The notes: generated by a model from the letters alone, not told the origin. 64,000 nt of DNA from Chromohalobacter israelensis (GCA_000761475.1 JQNW01000001.1:744001-808000), one strand, 5' to 3'; counted from the stretch's first letter, positions 19,120-28,302 are shown. Numbers and translations: made by a program.

Positions 19120-20344
19120 GGAAACGCTGCATAAATCCCGCCGCAGCTGCCTGATCGCCATCGGCGGGGTAGAATCTGGCTACCCTGTCACCACCTGACC
19201 GAGCTACCCGATGAAGCAGATCTCGTTCGCCCAAGCCGAATACCAGAACAAGAAAAAGGTGACCCGCCGCGAGCGGTTCCTGACCCAGATGGAGGCGCTG
19301 GTGCCTTGGCAACGGCTCATCGACGCGCTGTCGCCGTCTTACTTCCCGAACGCAACGGGCAAGCGCGGCCGTCCGCCCATCGGCCTGGAGCGCATGCTGC
19401 GGATCTACTTCCTGCAGCAGTGGTATGCGCTCGCCGACGAGGCACTTGAAGATGCCATCTACGATAGCCAGGCGATGCGCGACTTCGTGGGTGTCGACTT
19501 GACCATCGAGAGCGTGCCGGACGCGACCACGCTGCTGCGTTTCCGCCACTTGCTGGAGAAGCATGCCCTGACCCAGCGGATCTTCGAGGAGATCAACGCC
19601 CACCTGGCCGAGAAAGGGTTATTCATGCGCGAGGGCACGATCGTCGACGCCACCATCGTGGCGGCCGCCCCTTCCACCAAGAACAAGATCAAGCAGCGCG
19701 ATCCAGAGATGAAACAGACCAAGAAGGGCAACCAGTGGTACTTCGGGATGAAGGCCCATATCGGCGTCGATGCCGTCACCGGACTGACTCACAGCGTCGC
19801 CGCGACCTCGGCCAACGTTGCCGATGTCACCATGGCCGGCGCTCTGGTCCGGGAGGATGACAAACGGGTATACGGCGATGCGGGCTACACCGGCATGTGG
19901 AAACATCTCGACGAAGAGAAGGATGCTCCGGATTCCAAATGCTGCGTGGCCGCCAAGCGCGGCGCCATCAAGAAGATGGACGGCAGCCCCATGAAAACGC
20001 TGCTGCTGGCATTCGAAAAGGCCAAGGCCAGCATCCGTGCCAAGGTCGAGCACCCGTTTCATGTCATCAAGAACCTCTTCGGCTACCGCAAAACGCGCTA
20101 CAAGGGGCTGGCCAAGAACCAGGCGCAACTCTTCAGCCTGTTCGGGCTGGCCAACCTGGTGCTGGCGACACGATGCGAGGGCCAAGTTGATGGGGCCAGT
20201 GCGCCTTGAATCTGCCCTGCCAGCCGGATAATCCGCCTGGCAGGGAAACGGCCCCCCTGAGGTGGTCAGAAAATGATCGCTGACGCGATGGTTGTGCCAC
20301 TCTGAGCCCTTCAACCGCTCAGAGACGAATTGATCAGCGATTCC
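19120..20344 (+). mobile_element. IS5-family insertion sequence, 1225 bp, with CTAT target duplication
   Basis: The ends are imperfect inverted repeats: left GGAAACGCTGCATAAATC, right (reverse complement) GGAATCGCTGATCAATTC. The same CTAT occurs immediately outside both ends (19116-19119 and 20345-20348). One transposase gene fills the element. It is inserted in antisense orientation inside an HNH-like gene. Four-bp duplications are normal for the IS5 group. Confidence 0.9.
19211..20209 (+). CDS. IS5-family transposase
   Basis: This 332 aa DDE transposase is complete. The N-terminus MKQISFAQAEYQNKKKVTRR and FLQQWYALADEALEDAIYDS are typical of the IS5 group. The catalytic acids fall in GTIVDATIVAAAPSTKNK (first D), KRVYGDAGYTGMW (second D) and the later KVEHPFHVIKNLFGYRKTRY block containing the E. 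Nothing suggests inactivation, so the element may still be mobile. Confidence 0.95.
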   Translation: MKQISFAQAEYQNKKKVTRRERFLTQMEALVPWQRLIDALSPSYFPNATGKRGRPPIGLERMLRIYFLQQWYALADEALEDAIYDSQAMRDFVGVDLTIESVPDATTLLRFRHLLEKHALTQRIFEEINAHLAEKGLFMREGTIVDATIVAAAPSTKNKIKQRDPEMKQTKKGNQWYFGMKAHIGVDAVTGLTHSVAATSANVADVTMAGALVREDDKRVYGDAGYTGMWKHLDEEKDAPDSKCCVAAKRGAIKKMDGSPMKTLLLAFEKAKASIRAKVEHPFHVIKNLFGYRKTRYKGLAKNQAQLFSLFGLANLVLATRCEGQVDGASAP

Positions 20345-20477
20345 CTATCCCTCTCATTTCCACCTGAGTTACTCGAACACAGCCTTTCGGAGGAGTATGA
20401 TCTTCAGTAAGCGGACCTTCCGCCCCACAGATATTGCACTCTCCAAATTTCGGCCCTCTAGTTACTACCTTTTCCAT
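20345..20477 (-). pseudogene. 5' part of the IS5-interrupted HNH-like gene
   Basis: The minus-strand ATG at 20477 opens 44 codons: MEKVVTRGPKFGECNICGAE, then GPLTEDHTPPKGCVRVTQVE and MRGI. The CNICG and LTEDHTPPKGC motifs are typical of HNH-type zinc nuclease N-termini. Reading then enters the IS and soon stops. GGGGGTGAT precedes the ATG. The fragment is too short for standard ORF calls but explains the 3' half at 18436. The 186 bp between it and hsdR is AT-rich and shows no gene. Confidence 0.7.
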
Positions 20478-20663
20478 ATCACCCCCTTACTCCACAAACT
20501 CTAAAACGAAGCAGCACCCTATACTAATTAATATTATTTTCTCGCACACCACCATCTAAAGTGCTAAAAACAGCGCACAACTATAACAGAAGCTAACATA
20601 ATTACAGCCCCTGCTTACATACTTTCTGGTTATTCACAACCACTCATACCATTTTTAATTATA

Positions 20664-23600
20664 TTAATCCACATTATATACTTCACGACTCGATCTCCCC
20701 GCCAACAGCTTGAGAATCAACAGCGCAAATTGCCTGCCCGTCTCCTCATTCTCCAGCAGCGGCATGCTGAGCTTTTCTTGATCGCTCATGCTATCGAGTA
20801 CGGCGTCAGTGACCTTCTTGGGGAATAGGCCGTGCATCACTTGGTCTTCGCTGTGATTGCGCACTTGCGCCATCACCGCTTCGTCGCGCTCGATGCGGTC
20901 GGCGATGCCGTTGGCGAAGTGCAGCTTGTCGTCGTCGCTGACTTCGGACCCATAAAGATCGTTGAGCCGTTCGATGATCTCGGCCAGGCGCTGCTTCTCG
21001 GGGTCGTGGGGCTTGCCGGAGCCAACATCGGTGCCGGGTTTGAGCGGCTTCGCCTCGGCGACTTCCAGCTTCAATTGTTGTTCGGCGCGCTTGGTCATGC
21101 GGTAGTGGGTCAGTTCCAGTTCGCTGACATCGACCGGATCTTCGTCCGTCAGTCGCTCACTGCGCAGTAGCGGCTGGAGGTGCTTGGCGTAAACGCACAG
21201 TTCTTCCAGTTCGAGATCGTCGAAGGTGATGATCTGGCTGAGAAACTCGTAGGAGCGTACGAAGCTGGTGAGGTTCTTGCGAAAGAGATCGAGCTCGTCA
21301 AGGGAGGTGCCGGCGTCCTTTAGCTCCTGCTCAGCGCGTAGCCGGCCTTTTTCATCGCCGTTTTGCTCGTCCTGTTGGCGTGCCTCGGTCCAGGTGTCGA
21401 TCTGGTCGAGCAGCGCGCTATAACGCTTCTGAAAACGGTCCTGCGCGGGCTGGCAATGGTAGCTCAGGCTGGAGGCCGGCGCCTTGGGGTCATAGAAAGC
21501 CTTGGCGAAAGCATCGACTTCCTCCCAATGGTAGATACCGGCAGCGTCCAGCGTGCGCTTGAGATCGAACACCACCTGAGGGTCGGAGACGCCCTCCAGC
21601 TCGGCCTGCCGGTAATACGGCGCGAAGGCATCGAGAATATCCTTGGCATCGTTGTAGAAGTCGAGAACGAAGGTTTCCTTGCCAGGATACAGCCGGTTGA
21701 GCCGCGAGAGGGTCTGTACGCAGTCGACACCCTGGAGCTTCTTGTCCACGTACATGGCGCACAGCTTGGGCTGGTCGAAGCCGGTCTGAAACTTGTTGGC
21801 GGCGATCATGACGTTGTAGTTATCGGTATCGAACGCTTCGGCCAGATCGCGGCCATTGAGCCCTGGATTGAGTCGCTGACTGGTCTCGGTGACCTCCTCG
21901 GGAATCACCTCATCAGGCGGCACGCTACCCGAGAAGGCCACCAGCGGATACACGTTGTCATAGCCTTTGTCGGCGATGTAATCGCGCATGGCCAGTTGAT
22001 AGCGTACGGCCTCTTGTCGACTAGCGGTGACCACCATGGCCTTGGCCTGGCCATCCAGCAGGTGGCGTACATTGGCACGAAAATGCTCGACGATGATCTC
22101 GACCCGCTGGGAGATATTGTAGGGATGCAGACGCACCCAACGCGCCAGGGTTCGAGACGCCTTCTTGGACTCCACCTCCTGGGCGTCGGCCTCCGGGTGG
22201 GCCAGTCTCCACGCGGTACCGTAGGTAACGTAATTCTTGAGCACATCGAGAATGAAACCTTCCTCGATGGCCTGCCGCATGGAGTAGAGGTGGAACGGTT
22301 CGGGCTTGTTATCGTCACCTGCGGGTAACGTCGGGTCGGGTGGCCGGCCGAACAGCTCCAGCGTCTTGGCCTTGGGGGTGGCGGTAAAAGCGTAATAGCT
22401 GATGCGCTCGCTCGGGCGACGAGCCGCCACGGCGGCATCCATCAGCGCTTCTGTACTCACTTCTTCTTCATCTGCCAGGTTTTCTCCCGCTGCCGCCAAC
22501 AGAGCCTTGAGCTTGCTGGCCGAGCTACCGGTCTGCGAAGAGTGGGCTTCGTCGGCGATCACCGCGTAGCGGCCCTCGGCGAGCTTGGGCCGCTTGTCCA
22601 GGGCATCGAAGAGCGCAGGAAACGTCTGGATGGTGACGATGATGATCCGCGTGTTGCTGGCCAGAGCCTCGGCAAGCTGCTCGGATTTGCTCTGACTCCC
22701 AACATCACGTGTGATCGGACACACCACGCCGTGGGCATGCTCGAATTGATAGATGGTGTCCTGCAACTGGCTGTCGAGCACAGTGCGGTCGGTGACCACG
22801 ATCACCGAGTTGAAGAGCTTTTTCCCGTCCTCAGCGTAGAGGTTGGCCAGCTGGTGGGCACACCAGGCGATGGAGTTGGATTTGCCGGAGCCCGCGCTGT
22901 GCTGCACCAGATATCGCTGGCCGGCGCCCTCCTCGCGCGTGGCGTGAATCAGCCAGTTGACCGCTTCCCACTGGTGGTAACGCGGAAAGATGAGGGTTTC
23001 CTTGGTGTGGCGGCGGCCGTGGAAATCCTCGCTGGTCTTTTTCTCCAGGTGCAGAAAACGCCCCAGGATCTTCAGCCAGGCATCCGGTTGAAGCACTTCC
23101 CGCCAGAGGTAATCGGTTGCGTAGCGGCGTTCATCCTCAGGCAGAGGATTTCCCGCGCCGCCATCCTCGGTGCCCCGATTGAAGGGCAAGAAGAAGGTGT
23201 CCTTACCCGACAGCCGAGTCGTCATGGCGACTTCCGACTGACTGACGGCGAAATGCACCAGAGCACCACGCTTGAAGGTAAGCAGCGGCTCAGCCTTGCG
23301 CGTGACCGGGTCCTTTATCGGGCGGTCGAAGCGATACTGACGTTTGGCGTTCTCCACGGACTGCTTGAATGCGCTCTTGAGTTCCAGCGTCGCGGTGGGA
23401 ATGCCGTTGACGAACAGTACAAGGTCGAGGCGGGGATTATAGGCCTGCCCGCCCTTGCCTTGCTCGCGGGCATGCGGGGAATAAGAGACCTCCGGCACCA
23501 CGCGCAGGCGGTTGGCGCGATAGCGGGCCAGAGAGTCGGGGTTCATGGCATGGTCGGGCTTGAAGCTGCACAGGTCGAGCTTCACCCCCGGCACCTTGAA

Positions 23601-23864
23601 GCCATGGCGCAACACGTCTAGCGTATCGGCCTTTTCAAGCTCACGGACGAGCTTCTGGATCAGTACAGTTTCCGGCGCGCGGGGATTGGCCTGGCAGAAT
23701 TTTTCCCAGCGCTCGGGCCACGCTTCCCGTTGATAGGCAATCACGTCTTCCGTGTAGAGCGCCGTGGCGCGGTCATAGCCACTGGAGGTGCCGACTTGCC
23801 ACCCCGCCTCGGTCATGGCCTCGATAATGTCCTGCTGGAATCGATGTTCCCGGCTGTCCGCCAT
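20664..23864 (-). CDS. hsdR: Type I restriction enzyme, R (restriction/translocase) subunit
   Basis: This 1066 aa protein is full length. The N-terminal PD-(D/E)XK nuclease is seen in NPRLDLVLFVNGIPTATLEL followed by KSAF (catalytic D, E and K) at about residues 165-190. The SF2 helicase motor follows: Walker A (QHSAGSGKSNSIAW), the DEAH box (YAVIADEAHSSQTGS) and motif VI region (CVQTLSRLNRLYPG). The C-terminal part is the helical region that contacts the methylase. It translocates and cuts DNA unmodified by HsdM/HsdS. It is separated from hsdM/hsdS by a GIY-YIG gene, an HNH gene and an IS-broken SRAP gene, all on the same strand. Confidence 0.96.
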   Translation of the reverse strand: MADSREHRFQQDIIEAMTEAGWQVGTSSGYDRATALYTEDVIAYQREAWPERWEKFCQANPRAPETVLIQKLVRELEKADTLDVLRHGFKVPGVKLDLCSFKPDHAMNPDSLARYRANRLRVVPEVSYSPHAREQGKGGQAYNPRLDLVLFVNGIPTATLELKSAFKQSVENAKRQYRFDRPIKDPVTRKAEPLLTFKRGALVHFAVSQSEVAMTTRLSGKDTFFLPFNRGTEDGGAGNPLPEDERRYATDYLWREVLQPDAWLKILGRFLHLEKKTSEDFHGRRHTKETLIFPRYHQWEAVNWLIHATREEGAGQRYLVQHSAGSGKSNSIAWCAHQLANLYAEDGKKLFNSVIVVTDRTVLDSQLQDTIYQFEHAHGVVCPITRDVGSQSKSEQLAEALASNTRIIIVTIQTFPALFDALDKRPKLAEGRYAVIADEAHSSQTGSSASKLKALLAAAGENLADEEEVSTEALMDAAVAARRPSERISYYAFTATPKAKTLELFGRPPDPTLPAGDDNKPEPFHLYSMRQAIEEGFILDVLKNYVTYGTAWRLAHPEADAQEVESKKASRTLARWVRLHPYNISQRVEIIVEHFRANVRHLLDGQAKAMVVTASRQEAVRYQLAMRDYIADKGYDNVYPLVAFSGSVPPDEVIPEEVTETSQRLNPGLNGRDLAEAFDTDNYNVMIAANKFQTGFDQPKLCAMYVDKKLQGVDCVQTLSRLNRLYPGKETFVLDFYNDAKDILDAFAPYYRQAELEGVSDPQVVFDLKRTLDAAGIYHWEEVDAFAKAFYDPKAPASSLSYHCQPAQDRFQKRYSALLDQIDTWTEARQQDEQNGDEKGRLRAEQELKDAGTSLDELDLFRKNLTSFVRSYEFLSQIITFDDLELEELCVYAKHLQPLLRSERLTDEDPVDVSELELTHYRMTKRAEQQLKLEVAEAKPLKPGTDVGSGKPHDPEKQRLAEIIERLNDLYGSEVSDDDKLHFANGIADRIERDEAVMAQVRNHSEDQVMHGLFPKKVTDAVLDSMSDQEKLSMPLLENEETGRQFALLILKLLAGRSSREVYNVD

Positions 23865-23929
23865 ATCATTCCCTGCGTTCGGCGTAATCTTTTGAAACAG
23901 CCTAACGGTTTGAGAACATAAGGAGAAGC

Positions 23930-24231
23930 CTACTTAGGACGATGCATTGCCCATAGAGAGCAGTCTCGCCAGTCTTCAGGGAAGACCATTTCAGCCATAT
24001 TGATGGCGTGGTGATCGATGAATCCTCAGCCGTTCTCGACAATGGAGAAACTGGGGCTCTTGCTGCCACCGCACAGCTGGAAAAGTAGCCCCCAAGGTGC
24101 GCTTACGTGAGAGGCGTGGGGATGTTGTCGACTGAGGTGATAGCTGGACACAGCAACCAAGGTGAATGGATTCCCCTGCACCGATGGGCAGTCCCTAGGC
24201 TGGTTTAATTCTTTCTCTGAAAGTGGCCTTT
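23930..24231 (-). pseudogene. Decayed coding remnant between hsdR and the SRAP gene
   Basis: One minus-strand frame is open for about 100 codons apart from a single TGA at 24028..24026. It reads protein-like: SAPWGLLFQLCGGSKSPSFS just before the stop, and FIDHHAINMAEMVFPEDWRD after it, ending at TAG 23932..23930. There is no ATG and an upstream TAA closes the frame. I do not recognise the family. The rest of the 436-bp gap 23865-24300 shows nothing recognisable. Confidence 0.3.
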
Positions 24232-24300
24232 AAGAGCGATTCAGAGCGCATTTCTAAACCACACCTCGCCACCTGGCACCAGAACAGCACTGATGGTGCT

Positions 24301-24812
24301 TCAGCCCACCGCCTCGATCAGCACCGGATCACCCTCTACCGGCTTATTAACCCGGATGCTCACCGGCCAGTGGTTTAGCCGATCCTGCGGAAGGTGGTGG
24401 ACGAGGTGGCGGATCGTCTCACGGTCCGTCAGCCAGGGCTCCAGGCTCCATTGACCCAGAATCAGCAGCATGCGCGGGTGGACCGCCTTGGCGACACCGC
24501 GGGCAGGCTCGGTAAGGATCGTGCAGCCGGACTTGCCGTCCGGGCGTTCCGTCCAGATGCCGGCGAACCATAGCGGCTTGCCGTCGTGGCGGGTCAGGTA
24601 GTGGGGCTGCTTGCGGTCTTCCACAGCCAGCCACTCGTACCAGCCATCAGCAGGTATCGGGCATCGGTGATGGGCTGCGGGACCTTGTCGTCAGCCAGTG
24701 CGGCTGATAACCCCACCAGAGGGCATCCAGGCTCAGCTCTGTCGTCATGCCTGCACACTGCCGACATCCAGGTGCCGGGCGCGGCGTTGTAGCGAGGCGT
24801 CAGCTCGACCTC
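24301..24812 (-). pseudogene. 3' part of a SRAP (YedK/HMCES-type) gene, split by IS3 and frameshifted
   Basis: After the IS the gene resumes as VELTPRYNAAPGTWMSAV, a SRAP signature. It then continues in different frames through ALWWGYQPHW, ADDKVPQPI and IPADGWYEW, and finally LTRHDGKPLWFAGIWTERPD to the stop at 24301. The frame changes several times between about 24,640 and 24,770. About 20 codons that normally separate the PQPIN-type and PADGWYEW motifs, including the catalytic Asn region, appear lost. The Glu in WYEW and the His in AKAVHPRML remain. SRAP proteins crosslink to abasic sites in single-stranded DNA. This copy is clearly inactive. Confidence 0.75.
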
Positions 24813-24842
24813 TGATCTTACCCAGCAATCGTGGACACCGAT

Positions 24843-25709
24843 CTAAGCGATCATTCGGGCCTCGAAGGCCTCCGGGCTGATCATCCCAATCGCACTGTGC
24901 CGGCGCTGCCGGTTATAGTCCATCTCGATGTACTCGAAAACTTGCCGCCGCATGGCGTCCCGGGTCTCGAAACGTTCGCCATGGATTGCTTCGACCTTGA
25001 GGCTGTGGAAGAAGCTCTCGGCACAGGCATTGTCGTAGCAGTTGCCCTTGGCACTCATGCTGCACTGGAGGTCGTGCCGAGTCAGCAGCGACTGGTACAG
25101 GGTCGAACAGTACTGGCTGCCGCGATCCGAATGGACGACGACCTTCTTGGGCATCTTACGGCGCCACAACGCCATCTGGAGCGCGTTCCCGGCCAGGTCG
25201 GCAGTCATTCGCTCGCTCATCGCCCAACCGATCACCTTTCGTGAGAACAGATCGATCAGCACCGCCAGGTAGAGCCATCCTTCACCGGTCGCTAGATAGG
25301 TGATGTCGCCGACCCATTTCTCGTTCGGCGCCATGGCGGTGAAATCTTGCTCCAGCAGGTTGGGCGCCACTGGCAGCGAGTGTCGCGAGTTCGTCGTCGC
25401 CTTGAACTTGCGCGCCGCTTTGGCGCGAAGTCCCTGACGTCGCAGGCTGGCGGCGATGGTCTTGCGATTCACCGCCATGCCATCGTGAACCAGGTCTGGC
25501 ACCAATCTGGGGGCGCCTGAGCGCCCCTTCCGGCGCTTGAAGGCCTCGGCCACTCGCTGGTCGAGAACCGCCTGCTGGCGGCGCCTCGGGGACGGTTCAC
25601 CGTCACGCTGCCGCCAGGCGTAGTAGCCACTGCGAGCAACCCCGAGAACCCCGCACATCCGCTGGATGCTGAATGTCTGACGATGTTGGTGGATGAAGGC
25701 GTACTTCAC
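24843..25709 (-). CDS. IS3-family transposase OrfB (integrase catalytic domain)
   Basis: This 288 aa protein has the DDE triad in [16 protein letters not shown] (first D), [18 protein letters not shown] (second D) and [18 protein letters not shown] (E), preceded by an HTH_21-like N-terminus ([20 protein letters not shown]). It overlaps OrfA by 4 bp. It is normally made as an OrfAB fusion by -1 frameshifting, and its frame is open back to the A AAA AAG slippery site at 25745..25739. Confidence 0.95.
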   Translation of the reverse strand: MKYAFIHQHRQTFSIQRMCGVLGVARSGYYAWRQRDGEPSPRRRQQAVLDQRVAEAFKRRKGRSGAPRLVPDLVHDGMAVNRKTIAASLRRQGLRAKAARKFKATTNSRHSLPVAPNLLEQDFTAMAPNEKWVGDITYLATGEGWLYLAVLIDLFSRKVIGWAMSERMTADLAGNALQMALWRRKMPKKVVVHSDRGSQYCSTLYQSLLTRHDLQCSMSAKGNCYDNACAESFFHSLKVEAIHGERFETRDAMRRQVFEYIEMDYNRQRRHSAIGMISPEAFEARMIA

Positions 25710-26005
25710 TTGAGGTGCTTGGCGAAGTACGCGGCCGCCTTTTTTGTGATTTCAAGCTCTTCCGACTTCTCGGCCAGTTGTCGCTTGAGCCGGGCGTTCT
25801 CATCGGCCAGAGCTTGCTCACGCGCTGAAGCGCTTTGCTGCTGTTGGGCCTTGGCTCGCCACTGGTAGAGCTGGCTGGGCTGGAGGCCAAGCTCTCGGGC
25901 GGCAGCACTGATGCCAACGCGGTCGGCGAGTGCCAGTGCCTCGGCCTTGTAGTCTTGGGAGTAGCGGGTACGGGTCTTCTTCATCGAAGCTGCTTGCCTT
26001 GCCAT
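25706..26005 (-). CDS. IS3-family transposase OrfA (helix-turn-helix)
   Basis: This 99 aa protein has an HTH_Tnp_1 domain ([20 protein letters not shown], then [15 protein letters not shown]) and a leucine-zipper coiled coil ([20 protein letters not shown]). AGGTG precedes the ATG at 26005. Near its 3' end the motif A AAA AAG is positioned for -1 frameshifting into OrfB. Confidence 0.92.
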   Translation of the reverse strand: MARQAASMKKTRTRYSQDYKAEALALADRVGISAAARELGLQPSQLYQWRAKAQQQQSASAREQALADENARLKRQLAEKSEELEITKKAAAYFAKHLK

Positions 26006-26065
26006 GGGTCACCTAGTCTTAGTGTACTGTCTTAACGAGGTGTCCACTGCTGCTGGGCAAGATCA

Positions 26066-26137
26066 CACTGCCAGCGGCAGCTTGAGGGAGCGTGCCAGAC
26101 TGAGGAAGTCGCTATAGAGAGCGAAGCGGCCGCACAT
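26066..26137 (-). pseudogene. 5' fragment of the IS3-interrupted SRAP gene
   Basis: The minus-strand ATG at 26137 opens MCGRFALYSDFLSLARSLKL and then PLAV before the IS end. MCGRF, with the nucleophile Cys2 exposed after Met removal, is the diagnostic start of SRAP proteins. The last codon before the IS is complete, and the first codon after it (24812) continues in phase as EVELTPRYNAAPG. The fragment lies 53 bp downstream of the HNH gene stop, on the same strand. Confidence 0.75.
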
Positions 26138-26190
26138 AGCCCCCATATTTTAGAAAGTTAATTAAAAGCCTTTGCATTGAATACAGCCAC

Positions 26191-27351
26191 CTAACCGACT
26201 TGGCGCTTAACAAATGTCCTAAAGTGCTGGCTCAACAAATATTTTGAAGCTTTAACTCGCCCTTTTGTAACCTGTAACCCTTCAAGCTCCCCATATTGGC
26301 GATCTTTTTTTATGACGTCGCTGAGCCTTACTACGTTGGACTCAGGGTCGATGCTTAGCAAAAATTTATCAAACAGACGGTGAATATCCACTCGCAAGCA
26401 CAACGAATTATCTAACCTATTTGATTGAGGCCCTGAGTACGGGCTTATATGCGCAGCTTCCAACACCTCAACAACACCACTATTAGTTATGCAACAACCC
26501 CCATAATAATTATCAATAACTGAAAGCCGAAAATCTCGCTGACCTTCCCTAACCACATGGATTCTCTGCGCTCGCTTTCTCAGGTCAACGGATGACGCAC
26601 CTTTACTTTCGACTCTTACATCTTCAAAAAAATCATCTAAACCGGCCTCGACTGGAAGGTCATCTTTTATTTTTTCTATCTCTGGATGGCTCATCACCCC
26701 CTGCCAATTACTGACGGCTACGACGCCGGCCCTTTCTCTTAATAATGCAAGAGCTTGGCAAGCTGCTTGAACACTCGAAAAGCTGTTGGGCCTGTTCTTC
26801 CAGGCCGCCTTAAGATCATCATTGCCTAGCTCTAAAACCTGAGCTCTTGTCAAAGCGTTTTTTTCAATCACCCTAGCATAGCTTTGCTCGGAATCATCAG
26901 ATAAAAACGGAGCCTTTAACGAGACAACTTCATCTCTGTTTACATAAGCTTGCCATCCTTGATAGCTTTCCACTACCCCGGCTGAAGCCTCAACAATAGC
27001 AAGAGCCTCCGCAGCAGCTTCTTTGGATCCACATAGCTGCTCCCTGTGTTTCCAAACCTCATCAACCTGCTCAATCGACATGCCGTCTAAATCTTCCGGT
27101 TCAAAAACCCAAAGAAAATGAACCTCATCATCGGAAGATGGTTCTGAGCCTCGCTTAGCTTCAACATCTACAGCCAAGTCGTCATCATTGTCACTTACAT
27201 CATCATGGATATTTTCAGCCACCTGCCAGGCCACTCTTTTATCTCGTGTCGTGGCCCCAATTTTATTCTGATGATCCTCAATTCTTCTCCTGATTTCTCC
27301 TAGGCGACCCGCTTCCTCTTTTCTTTTTTTGTTTCTTACTTTTTTCGACAT
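26191..27351 (-). CDS. HNH endonuclease-domain protein
   Basis: This 386 aa protein has a C-terminal HNH_2-type domain at about residues 270-335: REGQRDFRLSVIDNYYGGCC, then EAAHISPYSGPQSNRLDNSL and DIHRLFDKFLLSIDPES. The first roughly 260 residues are charged and helical (MSKKVRNKKRKEEAGRLGEI, an Asp-rich segment near residue 50-70) and are not recognised. It starts 18 bp after the GIY-YIG stop on the same strand and probably belongs to the hsdMS operon. Codons are more AT-rich than those of hsdM/hsdR, which suggests separate acquisition. It could be an auxiliary nuclease of the restriction system or a type IV-like enzyme. Confidence 0.85.
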   Translation of the reverse strand: MSKKVRNKKRKEEAGRLGEIRRRIEDHQNKIGATTRDKRVAWQVAENIHDDVSDNDDDLAVDVEAKRGSEPSSDDEVHFLWVFEPEDLDGMSIEQVDEVWKHREQLCGSKEAAAEALAIVEASAGVVESYQGWQAYVNRDEVVSLKAPFLSDDSEQSYARVIEKNALTRAQVLELGNDDLKAAWKNRPNSFSSVQAACQALALLRERAGVVAVSNWQGVMSHPEIEKIKDDLPVEAGLDDFFEDVRVESKGASSVDLRKRAQRIHVVREGQRDFRLSVIDNYYGGCCITNSGVVEVLEAAHISPYSGPQSNRLDNSLCLRVDIHRLFDKFLLSIDPESNVVRLSDVIKKDRQYGELEGLQVTKGRVKASKYLLSQHFRTFVKRQVG

Positions 27352-27369
27352 GCCATCTCCTCAACATCA

Positions 27370-28302
27370 CTATTCCGGAGCGGTCTCTGCTGCCACACTC
27401 ACCTGCTGATCCTGCCAGTCGCCGTAGGTCAGGCCACTACCTTCCGCCTTCCAGGAGATCCGACCATTGGCGCTGCGGCCAGAAACCACCGCGGCGGCGG
27501 CGCTGGGGCTGCTGAAGCTCTGGTCCTCGTTGAACACTCGGATGCTGTTGCTGCCTTCCACCAGCACCCCGTCCTCGCAGAGCTGGTTATAGAGGCTCTG
27601 ATAGCCGCGCTCGGTGCCGACCCAGCTACCCCGGGCTAGGGAGCCCTTGAAGACGTAGAACTCACCGTCGATCTCCTGGCCGGTGGCGCGGATGCCGTGC
27701 CGGGGTACTTCCAGAGTGAAGCGTGGTGATGCCTCGGGCTCGGCAGCCGTAGTCGCTTCGGGCTCTCTCGAGGGGCGGGAGGTCTCGCGCAGGAAGTCGA
27801 GGCCCAGTACCGGCAGCACGGTGCGGATCTGCTCCAGGAAGAACGCCATGTCTGCGCGGTCCGACTCGGGCAGGTTGATGTACTCGTGGGAGGTACCGTT
27901 GATCAGCTTGCAGCGACCCACCTGGCCGGCGCTCTGAATCAGCAGGCTCTCCAGGTACTTCACGTGGGCCTTGGTCAGGTTCTGGTCCTTGCTGGTGACC
28001 AGGCAGACCTTCTCCCAGAAGTCCTTGCCGCCCTTCTCCTCCGGCCGGTTATGCTGCTTGAGGCGGGTGCCGACGTCATCGCTCTCGCCGATGTAGACCA
28101 GCGGGCGCAGGCTATTCTCGGGGTCGGGTCCGACCAGGAAGTAGATCCCGGTGCGTCCGCACTCCCGGCGCTGCACCAGCTCGCTGAGCTTGCTACGCGG
28201 CCCGGTGAGCACATGGCCGGTCCAGTTCATGATCTCGGCGGTGAGCAGGCCGTTGGGCGTGCCGTCCACCAAGAAGAGCCGAATGCTGCGTCCCTGCATC
28301 AT
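27370..28302 (-). CDS. GIY-YIG nuclease-domain protein with C-terminal DUF4357-like domain
   Basis: This 310 aa protein has the GIY-YIG core at residues about 50-90: GRTGIYFLVGPDPENSLRP, then VYIGESDDVGTRLKQHN. The GIY, YIG and Arg elements are all visible. The C-terminal part (TLEVPRHGIRATGQEIDGEF, VFKGSLARGSWVGTERGYQS) resembles DUF4357, often fused to GIY-YIG in type I restriction loci. It overlaps hsdS by 4 bp (ATGA), so it is translationally coupled to the specificity subunit. The role is unproven; a regulatory or accessory nuclease function in restriction is likely. Confidence 0.88.
   Translation of the reverse strand: MMQGRSIRLFLVDGTPNGLLTAEIMNWTGHVLTGPRSKLSELVQRRECGRTGIYFLVGPDPENSLRPLVYIGESDDVGTRLKQHNRPEEKGGKDFWEKVCLVTSKDQNLTKAHVKYLESLLIQSAGQVGRCKLINGTSHEYINLPESDRADMAFFLEQIRTVLPVLGLDFLRETSRPSREPEATTAAEPEASPRFTLEVPRHGIRATGQEIDGEFYVFKGSLARGSWVGTERGYQSLYNQLCEDGVLVEGSNSIRVFNEDQSFSSPSAAAAVVSGRSANGRISWKAEGSGLTYGDWQDQQVSVAAETAPE

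Larger units (their letters stand above)
24813..26065 (-). mobile_element. IS3-family insertion sequence, about 1253 bp, inside the SRAP gene
   Basis: The ends begin TG and form an inverted repeat of about 27 bp with 23 matches: TGATCTTACCCAGCA and GTGGACACC at the left, TGATCTTGCCCAGCA and GTGGACACC at the right. Two overlapping transposase ORFs lie inside on the minus strand. A clean target duplication is not seen: the flanking triplets are CTC on the left and CAC on the right, which may be a mutated 3-bp duplication. The surrounding halves of the SRAP gene rejoin in frame. Confidence 0.85.

Noticed and set aside
19112-19603. A 163-codon minus-strand frame inside the IS5-family element
   Set aside because: It is antisense to the transposase, which has the full DDE-type sequence.
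24832-26046. Shorter IS3 element bounded by TGGACACC inverted repeats
   Set aside because: The inverted repeat extends outward to TGATCTT on both sides, and with those outer ends the SRAP halves meet exactly in frame, so the element is 24813-26065.
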